This document shows, in pieces, positions 48,551-56,754 of a DNA stretch of 64,000 bases. The first letter of the stretch is position 1, and the number at the start of each line of letters is the position of its first letter. The notes under the pieces are model-generated. The model was not told the origin of the DNA. It did no database searches and saw only the letters and a list, made by a program, of their open reading frames with translations. Position numbers and translations under genes: made by a program. The DNA lies in the NCBI RefSeq assembly GCF_030816615.1, contig NZ_JAUSYD010000001.1:1302001-1366000 (forward strand), in the 5' to 3' direction. The stretch is from Streptomyces sp. B1I3 (GTDB taxonomy: Bacteria > Actinomycetota > Actinomycetes > Streptomycetales > Streptomycetaceae).

Positions 48551-50218
48551 ATGACGCCGAATTCCTCCTCCACCGCCCCGAGCCGGAGAAGCTTCCTCGC
48601 CTCGGGCGCCTTCGCCGCCGTGGCCGTGGCCGGTGGAGCCCCCCTGCTCGCCGCGTGCGGCGGCAGCGGCTCCGGTTCAGCGGGCAAGGAGGGCACGACG
48701 ACGGGCAAGGCGCTGAAGAAGATCCTGCCGAGCTACGCCCCGTCGAATCTGGTCCAGCCCGACGTGCCGGGCGTCAACGGTTCGAGCCCCGGGTTCACCA
48801 AGCTGCCCGACCCGCTGGTCACCTCGGTGAAGTCCGCGCCGGGCAAGGGAACTTCCTTCCGCGTCATGACCCCGCTGTGGGGCACCGTCCCGAAGAAGGA
48901 CAACCCGTACTACACGGCGGTGAACAAGGCGGTCGGCGCGAAGCTCAACTTCGACCCGCAGGACGGCAACACCTACCAGGAGAAGATCGGCGCGGTACTC
49001 GCCGGTTCCGACATCCCGGACGTCATGACCATCCCCGGCTGGAACATGCAGGGGCAGATCCGCAACGCGATCACCGCCAAGTTCGCCGACCTGGGCCCCT
49101 ATCTGGCGGGCGACGCCGTCAAGAAGTACCCGAACCTGGCCAACATCCCGACCGGCGCCTGGCAGTACTCCGTCTTCGGCGGCAAGCTGCGCGGTCTGCC
49201 CATGCCCAACCCGGTCATCGGCAACGCCTTCTTCTACCGCAAGGACCTGATCGGCTCCGGCGCCCTGCCTGCGAGCGCCGACGACCTGCTCGCCTTCGGT
49301 AAGGAGTACACCGCCCCGAAGAGCAAGGTGTGGGCCTTCGACGACCTCTGGACCTGCGTCCAGAAGATCTTCGGCCTGCTGCCCGACGCCCCGCACTACT
49401 GGCGGCTGGAGGACGGCAAGCTCGTCCACAAGATCGAGACCCAGGAGTACCGCGAGGCCCTCGCCTTCCACCGCAAGCTGCACGACGGCGGATACGTCCA
49501 CCCGGACGCCGAGGCGAACAAGGACGCCGACTCCAAGATCCGCTTCACCAGCGGCCACGTCCTCATGTACAACGACGGCACCGGCGGCTGGAAGGGCATG
49601 GTCACCGAACAGAAGGCCGCAAACCCGAAGTTCGACATGCAGGCGCTGGACTTCTTCGCCGCGGACGGCGGCAAGCCGGTCCTGTGGCAGGACGACCCGG
49701 CGGGGATCTTCACCTTCATCAGCAAGAACCTGCCCAAGGAGAAGATCGAGGAGTTCCTCGGGATCGCCGACTTCGCCGCGGCGCCGTACGGCACCGAGGA
49801 GTTCATGCTGACGAACTACGGCGTCGAAGGCACCCACTACAAGGTCGAGGGCGGGGTGCCGACCTTCACACCGAAGGGCATCGAGGAGGCCCAGCCCGCC
49901 ACCCTCCTCTACGTCACCTCCCCCCCGCACACCATCGCCTTCCCCGACGAGCCGCAGCTCGTGAAGGACTACGCCGGCTGGATGGCCCGCCAGGCCCCGC
50001 ACGTCAGGAAGCCGCTCTTCTTCGGCATGCAGGTCGTGGAGCCCCAGCGCTTCGCCTCCCTGTACACGCCGTTCGACGACCTGCAGAAGGACATCCGTCG
50101 CGGCCGCAAGAAGGTCAGCGACATCGACTCCGCGGTGACGACGTGGAAGAACAGCGGCGGCGACAAGCTCCGCGACTGGTACCAGGACCTCCTCGAGAAG
50201 AACGGCTCCGGAGTCTGA
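48551..50218 (+). CDS. Oligosaccharide ABC transporter substrate-binding lipoprotein
   Basis: A 555-residue extracellular binding protein of the large LplA/family-1 type. The N-terminus has a twin-arginine start (R12 and R13 in SRRSFLASGAF) and lipobox LAAC with C36, so it is probably exported by Tat and lipid-anchored. VFGGKLRGLPMPNPVIGNAF and FFAADGGKPVLWQDDPAGIF are typical of binding proteins for long oligosaccharides. It heads an operon with two permeases and then four xyloglucan-type hydrolases, so xyloglucan oligosaccharides are the likely ligand. ATG 48551 is the usual start; a GTG earlier in the frame lies inside the leader. Confidence 0.92.
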   Translation: MTPNSSSTAPSRRSFLASGAFAAVAVAGGAPLLAACGGSGSGSAGKEGTTTGKALKKILPSYAPSNLVQPDVPGVNGSSPGFTKLPDPLVTSVKSAPGKGTSFRVMTPLWGTVPKKDNPYYTAVNKAVGAKLNFDPQDGNTYQEKIGAVLAGSDIPDVMTIPGWNMQGQIRNAITAKFADLGPYLAGDAVKKYPNLANIPTGAWQYSVFGGKLRGLPMPNPVIGNAFFYRKDLIGSGALPASADDLLAFGKEYTAPKSKVWAFDDLWTCVQKIFGLLPDAPHYWRLEDGKLVHKIETQEYREALAFHRKLHDGGYVHPDAEANKDADSKIRFTSGHVLMYNDGTGGWKGMVTEQKAANPKFDMQALDFFAADGGKPVLWQDDPAGIFTFISKNLPKEKIEEFLGIADFAAAPYGTEEFMLTNYGVEGTHYKVEGGVPTFTPKGIEEAQPATLLYVTSPPHTIAFPDEPQLVKDYAGWMARQAPHVRKPLFFGMQVVEPQRFASLYTPFDDLQKDIRRGRKKVSDIDSAVTTWKNSGGDKLRDWYQDLLEKNGSGV

Positions 50219-50252
50219 CGCGTACGGCCACCTGAGACACACGTACGACAGA

Positions 50253-50281
50253 GGCCGCCGGGCGCGAGGAGTCCGGCGGCC
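50253..50281 (+). terminator. Intercistronic hairpin after the binding-protein gene
   Basis: GGCCGCCGG pairs with CCGGCGGCC (9 bp) around an 11-base loop in the 94-bp gap before the first permease. Such hairpins in sugar ABC operons partly stop transcription or protect the upstream mRNA, giving more binding protein than permease. Confidence 0.6.
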
Positions 50282-50312
50282 GGGGCGGAGAGCACGACAT
50301 GGGGAGCACAGG

Positions 50313-51428
50313 GTGAAGCCTCGGGCCACGGTGGCGACCGACGCGGACGGAACGGCAGGGCCGGCGACAGCCACCGGCGGCGGCGCCGAGGACGACAGCC
50401 CCGCCCGGGGCAGGTCACGGGCGGGCGGAGCGGGCGGGGACACCACGCCGGGGACGGACGGAACGAAGGCCGGGAAGAAGACGGCCGGGAGGAAGAAAGC
50501 GGCACGCGCCGGCGGTATCACGCGACGCCTGCGCCTGCGCCGGGACCGCACGCTGATCCTGATGACGCTGCCGGCCATGGCCCTGCTGCTGCTCTTCAAC
50601 TACATCCCGCTGCTCGGCAACATCGTGGCCTTCCAGGACTACGACGTCTACGACCTGGGGATCACCGGGAGCCCGTTCGTCGGGTTCGACAACTTCACCC
50701 GGATCTTCGAGGACTACCGGTTCTGGGAAGTCCTCGTCAACACGCTGGTGATCTTCCTGACCCAGCTGCTCCTCTTCTTCCCCATCCCGATCGCCATCGC
50801 CCTGCTGCTCAACACGATCATGAGCGGCCGGGTGCGGGCCTGGGTCCAGGCGATCGTCTACCTGCCGCACTTCTTCTCCTGGGTCCTCGTCGTCACCGTC
50901 TTCCAACAGATGTTCGGCGGCGCCGGTCTGGTGGCGCAGTGGCTGCGCGAGCACGGCCACGAGGGCTTCGACCTGATGACCAACCCGGGGTTCTTCAAGT
51001 TCCTCGTGACCGCGCAGGCGGTGTGGAAGGACGCGGGCTGGGGCGTCATCGTGTTCCTCGCCGCCCTCGCAGCCGTCAACACCGACCTGTACGAGGCGGC
51101 GGCCGTCGACGGCGCGGGCCGCTGGCGCCGCATGTGGCACGTCACCCTGCCGGCGTTGCGCCCGGTCATCGCCCTGCTGCTCGTGCTGCGGGTCGGCAGC
51201 GCGCTCAACCTCGACTTCGAGCAGATCCTGCTCCAGCGCGACCAGGTCGGCGCGGGTGCGTCCGAAATCCTCGACACCTACATCTGGTGGACGGGCATCA
51301 AAACCGGTGACTTCGGCTATGCCGCCGCGGCCGGGATCTTCAAAGGCCTGTTCAGCGTCGCCATGGTGCTGGGAGCCAACAAGGTCGCCCACATGATGGG
51401 CGAGCAGGGGGTGTACTCCAAGAAATGA
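50313..51428 (+). CDS. ABC transporter permease (LplB type)
   Basis: A 371-residue permease. The first 75 residues are a basic, Gly/Ala-rich cytoplasmic extension of unknown use, followed by six membrane segments. The EAA loop that docks the ATPase reads YEAAAVDGAGRWRRMWHVTLP. The FFSWVLVVTVFQQMFGGAGLV and GASEILDTYIWWTGIKTGDF segments are typical of LplB permeases. GTG 50313 follows GGGGAG at six to seven bases. It overlaps the second permease by four bases. Confidence 0.92.
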   Translation: MKPRATVATDADGTAGPATATGGGAEDDSPARGRSRAGGAGGDTTPGTDGTKAGKKTAGRKKAARAGGITRRLRLRRDRTLILMTLPAMALLLLFNYIPLLGNIVAFQDYDVYDLGITGSPFVGFDNFTRIFEDYRFWEVLVNTLVIFLTQLLLFFPIPIAIALLLNTIMSGRVRAWVQAIVYLPHFFSWVLVVTVFQQMFGGAGLVAQWLREHGHEGFDLMTNPGFFKFLVTAQAVWKDAGWGVIVFLAALAAVNTDLYEAAAVDGAGRWRRMWHVTLPALRPVIALLLVLRVGSALNLDFEQILLQRDQVGAGASEILDTYIWWTGIKTGDFGYAAAAGIFKGLFSVAMVLGANKVAHMMGEQGVYSKK

Positions 51429-52408
51429 CGACTCTCCTGGACATGGAAAAGGACGCGAACCCGCCGGCGAAGCCCGCCGTCGCACGCGTGGAGACCCCGT
51501 TCCAGCGCGCTCTGCGCATGGAACCGCGCCCGGTGTGGGAGGAGGAGCCCACCAAGGCGGGCCTCGCCTTCAAGGGCTTCGGCCTCTTCGCCATCTGTGC
51601 GGTGATCCTCGTCCCCATCTGGGTGGTGGTGATCACCAGCCTCTCGGACACGAAGGCCATCAACGACGCGGGCGGCCTGGTCGTCTGGCCCAAGAGCGTC
51701 ACCTTCGTGGCGTACAAGGAGCTGCTCAGCGGCGGCGCCGTCACCCGGGCCGCTCTGGTGAGCATCGGGCTGACAGTGGTCGGCACGGTGTTCAGCATGG
51801 TGATCTCGGTCCTCTGCGCGTACGGACTGAGCCGCAAGGACTCCTTCGCGCACCGGCCCCTGCTGATGACGATGATGGCGACGATGTTCTTCGGCGCCGG
51901 GCTCATCCCGACGTACCTGCTCGTCACGGGCATCGGCTTGAGCGACAGCTACTGGTCGATGATCCTGCCGAGCGCCCTCAGCGTGTTCAACATCCTGGTG
52001 CTGCGCGGATTCTTCATGGACACCGCCCCCGAGCTGATCGATGCGGCCCGGATCGACGGAGCGGGCGAGTGGCGGATCCTGCTGCAGATCATCATGCCGC
52101 TGTCCCGCGCGGTCATCGCGGTGATCTCGCTGTTCTACGCGGTGGGGTACTGGAGCCAGTGGTTCAACGCGATGCTGTACATCCAGGACAGCGACAAGTA
52201 TCCGCTGCAGATGATCCTGCGCCAGCTGGTCCTCCAGCACCAGGTGCCTCCCGGGGCCATGGGCTCGGCGGTGAACAGTGGGCAGATCAACAGCCTGGCG
52301 GTGCAGATGGCCGTGATGGTCCTGGCGCTGATCCCGGTGGCCGTGCTGTCGCCGTTCGTCCAGAAACACTTCCAGAAGGGCATGCTCACGGGCGCCGTCA
52401 AGGGCTGA
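51425..52408 (+). CDS. ABC transporter permease (LplC/CUT1 type)
   Basis: A 327-residue second permease with six membrane segments after a 45-residue cytoplasmic N-terminus. The EAA loop reads IDAARIDGAGEWRILLQIIMP, and the C-terminal FVQKHFQKGMLTGAVKG is the standard ending of this family. Its ATG overlaps the stop of the first permease (ATGA), so the heterodimer is made in balance. No ATPase gene follows, as is normal for Streptomyces sugar importers that share the MsiK ATPase. Confidence 0.93.
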   Translation: MTTLLDMEKDANPPAKPAVARVETPFQRALRMEPRPVWEEEPTKAGLAFKGFGLFAICAVILVPIWVVVITSLSDTKAINDAGGLVVWPKSVTFVAYKELLSGGAVTRAALVSIGLTVVGTVFSMVISVLCAYGLSRKDSFAHRPLLMTMMATMFFGAGLIPTYLLVTGIGLSDSYWSMILPSALSVFNILVLRGFFMDTAPELIDAARIDGAGEWRILLQIIMPLSRAVIAVISLFYAVGYWSQWFNAMLYIQDSDKYPLQMILRQLVLQHQVPPGAMGSAVNSGQINSLAVQMAVMVLALIPVAVLSPFVQKHFQKGMLTGAVKG

Positions 52409-52447
52409 GCCCCGCCCCCCTTCATTCCTGAGCCCCGCCCCCCTTCA
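52406..52447 (+). repeat. Direct repeat of 19 bp after the permease stop
   Basis: TGAGCCCCGCCCCCCTTCA occurs at 52406-52424, including the stop codon, and again at 52429-52447, separated by four bases. It looks like a small tandem duplication of the gene end. Confidence 0.9.
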
Positions 52448-52525
52448 CGTACGGCCTCTCCCCCGGGAAGCACCCGGGCCCCTTCACGACTCGCCAACAC
52501 CCGGAACCACCGGAAGGTGTTCGTC

Positions 52526-54763
52526 ATGCACGCTTCGTCCGTTCCGCAGCCCGACCCGGCCCGGCGGCCCCGGCGCCGGACCGTGCTCGCCGGCGCCGCC
52601 GCGGTGGCGGCCACGGCCGCCGCGCTGCCGGTGGCCGCGCCCGCCTCGGCCGCCGGGCGCCCGGCGAGGACCCAGCCGCACCGCTGGCGCACGGCGGCGA
52701 TCGGCGGAACCGGCTTCGTGACCGGCATCCTGTTCCATCCGGCCGCACGCGGACTGGCCTACGCCCGTACCGATATCGGCGGCGCCTACCGGTGGGACGA
52801 CCGCAGGTCCCGGTGGACAGCACTGACCGACCACATCGGCTGGGACGACTGGAACCTGATGGGCGTCGAGGCGATGGCCGTCGACCCGGGGCACCCGGAC
52901 CGGCTGTACCTGGCGCTCGGCACGTACTCCCAGCCCTCCTACGGGCCCGGCGCGGTCCTCAGGTCCGAGGACCGGGGCGCGACCTGGGCGCGCACGGACC
53001 TGACGGTACGGCTGGGGGCCAACGAGGACGGCCGCGGTACGGGCGAGCGGCTGCTGGTCGACCCGCGCGACAGCGAGACGCTCTGGCTCGGCACGCGCCA
53101 CGACGGGCTGCTGCGCTCCACGGACCGCGGGACGAGCTGGGCGGCCGACACGGCCTTCCCCGCGGCCGGATCGGCGGGCGGTCAAGGCGTCACGTTCCTG
53201 GTGGCGGCGGGCCGCACGGTGTACGCGGGCTGGGGTGACGGGGGGACGGCGCTGTACCGCACGACGTCCTCGGGCGGCTGGGAGCCCGTCCCCGGGCAGC
53301 CGTCCTCGGCGGGGGCCGCCACGAGGATGCCGATCCGTGCCGCGTACGACGCGCACACCCGCGCCCTGTACGTGAGTTACGCGGACGGACCGGGCCCCAA
53401 CAACCAGGCCGACGGCTCGGTGCGCCGGCTCGACACGGTGACCGGCACGTGGACGGACGTCACCCCGGTCACGCCGGGCAGCGGTGACGCGTTCGGCTAC
53501 GGCGGGGTCGCGGTCGACGCGGCGCGTCCGGGCACGGTGGTCGTCTCCACGAACAACCGCTGGGGGCAGGTGGACACGCTGTTCCGCTCCACCGACGGCG
53601 GCGAGAGCTGGACCTCGCTCAAGGACACCGCCGTCCTGGACGTGTCCGAGACCCCGTATCTGAGGTGGGGCGGCGAGCCGAAGTTCGGGTGGTGGATCCA
53701 GGCGGTCGCCGTCGACCCGTTCGACTCGCGACACGTCCTGTACGGCACCGGCGCGACGATCTTCGGGACGCGCGACCTGGTGCGCTGGGCGCCGGAGATC
53801 CGGGGCCTGGAGGAGTCGTCGGTGCGTCAGCTGATCGCCCCGCCCTCGGGGGCCCGGCTGCTCAGCGGGCTCGGTGACATCGGGGTGATGTACCACGAGT
53901 CCCTGACCGCGTCCCCGTCGCGCGGCATGGCCTCCGACCCGGTCTTCGGTACGGCGACGGGCCTGGCCCTGGCCACCCTGAAGCCGTCGTACGTCGTACG
54001 GACGGGCTGGCCGTCGGGTTCGGACGCCGCCGGCGCGTACTCGCACGACGGAGGCGCGAGCTGGCGGCCGTTCGCCTCCCAGCCGGCGATGGCCGCGTCC
54101 GCTCCCGGACCCGTGGCCGTGTCCGCCGACGGGACGACCCTGCTGTGGTCGTTCATCCACTGGGACGGTACGAAGTACCCCGCGCACCGCTCCACGGACG
54201 GCGGCGCGACGTGGGCGGAGGTCGCCACCTTCCCCAAGGGCGGCACGCCGGTCGCCGACCCGCTCGACCCCGCCCGCTTCTACGTGTACGACACGGACAC
54301 CGGCACGGTGTTCCGCTCCACGGACCGGGGTGCCACCTTCACGGCGGGCGCCTCCCGGCTGCCCGCCGGGGACACGCAGTTCCGTATCGCGGCGGCGCCG
54401 GGCCGCTCCGGGGACCTGTGGCTGTCGGCCAAGGACCACGGGCTGCTGCGCTCGGCCGACGGTGGCCGCACCTTCACGGTGGTGGCCGGCTGCCAGGCCT
54501 CGTACGCGCTCGGCTTCGGCAGGGCGAAGGGCCGCGGACGCCACGCCTATCCCGCCGTCTTCCAGACGGGCCGCGTCCTCGCCACGCACGACGAGGTGGC
54601 GGTCCTGCGCTCGGACGACGCGGGCAGGACGTGGATCCGCATCAACGACGACTCCCACCGGTGGGGGTGGACCGGTGAGGTGATCACCGGCGACCCCCGC
54701 GTCCACGGCCGTGTCTACCTGGGCACCAACGGCCGCGGCATCCAGTACGCGGACCCCGAATGA
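52526..54763 (+). CDS. GH74-type xyloglucanase-like protein, secreted
   Basis: A 745-residue exported protein. A Tat-like signal (PARRPRRRTVLAGAAAVAAT, cleavage near ASA-AG) precedes two seven-bladed propellers made of BNR/Asp-box repeats (STDRGTSW, STDGGESW, SHDGGASW, STDRGATF and others). YARTDIGGAYRWD at the start of the first propeller carries the first catalytic Asp, D83, as in GH74. The region expected to hold the second catalytic Asp reads TGLALATLKP, with Ala at 481, so activity is uncertain. No carbohydrate-binding module is attached. ATG 52526 has GGAAGG eight bases upstream. It is followed by GH42, GH95 and GH12 genes. Confidence 0.85.
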   Translation: MHASSVPQPDPARRPRRRTVLAGAAAVAATAAALPVAAPASAAGRPARTQPHRWRTAAIGGTGFVTGILFHPAARGLAYARTDIGGAYRWDDRRSRWTALTDHIGWDDWNLMGVEAMAVDPGHPDRLYLALGTYSQPSYGPGAVLRSEDRGATWARTDLTVRLGANEDGRGTGERLLVDPRDSETLWLGTRHDGLLRSTDRGTSWAADTAFPAAGSAGGQGVTFLVAAGRTVYAGWGDGGTALYRTTSSGGWEPVPGQPSSAGAATRMPIRAAYDAHTRALYVSYADGPGPNNQADGSVRRLDTVTGTWTDVTPVTPGSGDAFGYGGVAVDAARPGTVVVSTNNRWGQVDTLFRSTDGGESWTSLKDTAVLDVSETPYLRWGGEPKFGWWIQAVAVDPFDSRHVLYGTGATIFGTRDLVRWAPEIRGLEESSVRQLIAPPSGARLLSGLGDIGVMYHESLTASPSRGMASDPVFGTATGLALATLKPSYVVRTGWPSGSDAAGAYSHDGGASWRPFASQPAMAASAPGPVAVSADGTTLLWSFIHWDGTKYPAHRSTDGGATWAEVATFPKGGTPVADPLDPARFYVYDTDTGTVFRSTDRGATFTAGASRLPAGDTQFRIAAAPGRSGDLWLSAKDHGLLRSADGGRTFTVVAGCQASYALGFGRAKGRGRHAYPAVFQTGRVLATHDEVAVLRSDDAGRTWIRINDDSHRWGWTGEVITGDPRVHGRVYLGTNGRGIQYADPE

Positions 54764-54777
54764 GGAACGAGAAGTCC

Positions 54778-56754
54778 ATGCCGTCCCTGCACGACGCCAC
54801 CCGTGGCCGCATCCTCTTCGGAGGCGACTACAACCCGGAGCAGTGGCCCGAGGACGTGTGGGCCGACGACGTCCGGCTGATGAAGGAGGCGGGGGTCAAC
54901 TCCGTCACCCTCGGCGTCTTCTCCTGGGCCATGATCGAACCCCGCCCCGGGGCGCGGGAGTTCGGCTGGCTGGACCGGCTGATGGACCTGATGCACGCAC
55001 ACGGGATCGGGGTGGTCCTCGCCACCCCGACGTCGTCGCCGCCGCCGTGGATGGGCGCGCTGCACCCGGAGACGCTGCCGCGCGCCGAGGACGGCACGGT
55101 GGTCTCGTACGGCTCGCGGCAGCACTTCTGCCCGAGCTCGCCGGTCTACCGCCGTCACGCCGCCGCACTCACCGAGGACCTCGCGGCACGGTATGCCGGA
55201 CACCCGGCGCTCACCGTGTGGCACATCAACAACGAGTACTGCACCCACTGCTGGTGCGACGAGACGGCCGCCCACTTCCGTCGCTGGCTGGCCGCCCGGT
55301 ACAGGACCACCGACGCGCTCAACGAGGCGTGGGGAAGCGCCTTCTGGAGCCAGCGCTACGACACCTGGGCGCAGATCCTGCCTCCGCGCAGGGCGCAGTA
55401 CATGAAGAACCCGGCACAGGTGCTGGACTTCAGACGCTTCACGTCCGACGCCCTGATGGAGTGTTACGTCGCCGAACGGGACATCGTCGCACGGCACACC
55501 CCGCACATCCCGGTGACCACCAACTTCATGCCGCTGTGGTCGGGCCAGGACGGCTGGGCGTGGGCGGAGCAGGAGGACGTCGTCTCCGTCGACATCTATC
55601 CGGACCCGCAGGACCCGCAGGGCGGCCAGTACAACGCGATGCTCGCCGACATGACGCGCGGGCAGGCCGCGGGCCCGTGGATGCTGATGGAGCAGTCCGC
55701 GGGCGCGGTCAACTGGCGGGAGGTCAACCACCCCAAACCGGCCGGGCTCAACCGGCTCTGGTCGCTCCAGGCCGTCGCCAGGGGCGCGGACGCCGTCTGC
55801 TACTTCCAGTGGCGCCAGTCCCGCCAGGGTGCCGAGAAGTTCCACTCCGGCATGCTCGGCCACGCCGGTGAACACGGGCGCACCTTTCAGGAGGTCAAGC
55901 GTATCGGCGCCGAACTGGCGCTGCTCGGACCGGAGATGGCGGACGCGGCCGGGCCTGCCGACGTCGCCGTGCTTCACGACTGGGACGCCTGGTGGGCGAG
56001 CGCCCAGGAGGGCCGCCCCTCCTCGCTCGTCGAGTACCCCGACCTCGTGCGTGCCTGGCACCGGGGGTTGTGGGAGAGCGGTATCGCGACGGAGTTCGCC
56101 CGCCCGGGGGCGGACCTGAGCGCCTACCGCCTCGTCGTCGTTCCGCAGCTCTACCTGCTCGACGACGCGGCGATCGACAACCTGGTCCGGTACGCCGGGG
56201 CCGGCGGCACGCTCGTCTGCGGGTTCTTCACCGGCGTCGCGGACGCCGACAACCGGATCAGGCCGGGTGGCATGGACAGCCGCCTGCGTGAGCTGTTCGG
56301 CATCCGCACGGTGCACGAGTGGTGGCCGCTGGACGCGGACGCGACGGTGCAGTGCGACGGCTTCCGCGGCACCCTGTGGTCGGAGGAACTGGAGCCCGAC
56401 GGGAACGCCGAGACCGTCTCCGCGTACCGGGGTGGCGAGCTGGACGGGCTCCCCGCGGTGCTCCGCAAGGACACGGCCTGGTACGTCTCGACGCTCCCCG
56501 AGCCGGAGGCGCTGCGTGACCTGCTCGGCCGGGTGGCGGACGGGGCGGGCGTGCGCCCGGTGGTGGAGGGGCTGCCCGCCGGGGTGGAGGCGGTGCGCCG
56601 CGGCTCCCTGCTCTTCCTGCTGAACCACGGCAGGTCCCTCACACCGGTGAATGTGGCGGGCCGTCACCTGGACGTACTCACGGGCGTGGAGCATGACGGC
56701 GTCGTGGAGTTGGGCCGCTTCGGTGTGGCAGCGCTCAGAGACGTCTCGGCATGA
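54778..56754 (+). CDS. GH42 beta-galactosidase, cytoplasmic
   Basis: A 658-residue GH42 enzyme with no signal peptide. It starts ILFGGDYNPEQWPEDVW; the acid/base is E153 (WHINNEYCTHC) and the nucleophile E305 (LMEQSAGAVNW), followed by the trimerisation and C-terminal domains. It removes terminal beta-galactose, here probably the galactosyl caps of xyloglucan oligosaccharides. I choose ATG 54778, nine bases after GAGGAA; the ATG at 54760 overlaps the GH74 stop but has no ribosome site. Confidence 0.93.
   Translation: MPSLHDATRGRILFGGDYNPEQWPEDVWADDVRLMKEAGVNSVTLGVFSWAMIEPRPGAREFGWLDRLMDLMHAHGIGVVLATPTSSPPPWMGALHPETLPRAEDGTVVSYGSRQHFCPSSPVYRRHAAALTEDLAARYAGHPALTVWHINNEYCTHCWCDETAAHFRRWLAARYRTTDALNEAWGSAFWSQRYDTWAQILPPRRAQYMKNPAQVLDFRRFTSDALMECYVAERDIVARHTPHIPVTTNFMPLWSGQDGWAWAEQEDVVSVDIYPDPQDPQGGQYNAMLADMTRGQAAGPWMLMEQSAGAVNWREVNHPKPAGLNRLWSLQAVARGADAVCYFQWRQSRQGAEKFHSGMLGHAGEHGRTFQEVKRIGAELALLGPEMADAAGPADVAVLHDWDAWWASAQEGRPSSLVEYPDLVRAWHRGLWESGIATEFARPGADLSAYRLVVVPQLYLLDDAAIDNLVRYAGAGGTLVCGFFTGVADADNRIRPGGMDSRLRELFGIRTVHEWWPLDADATVQCDGFRGTLWSEELEPDGNAETVSAYRGGELDGLPAVLRKDTAWYVSTLPEPEALRDLLGRVADGAGVRPVVEGLPAGVEAVRRGSLLFLLNHGRSLTPVNVAGRHLDVLTGVEHDGVVELGRFGVAALRDVSA

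Noticed and set aside
54760..54777. ATG 54760 as start of the GH42 gene (ATGA overlap with GH74)
   Set aside because: No ribosome site precedes it, whereas GAGGAA lies nine bases before ATG 54778 and the family N-terminus begins there.
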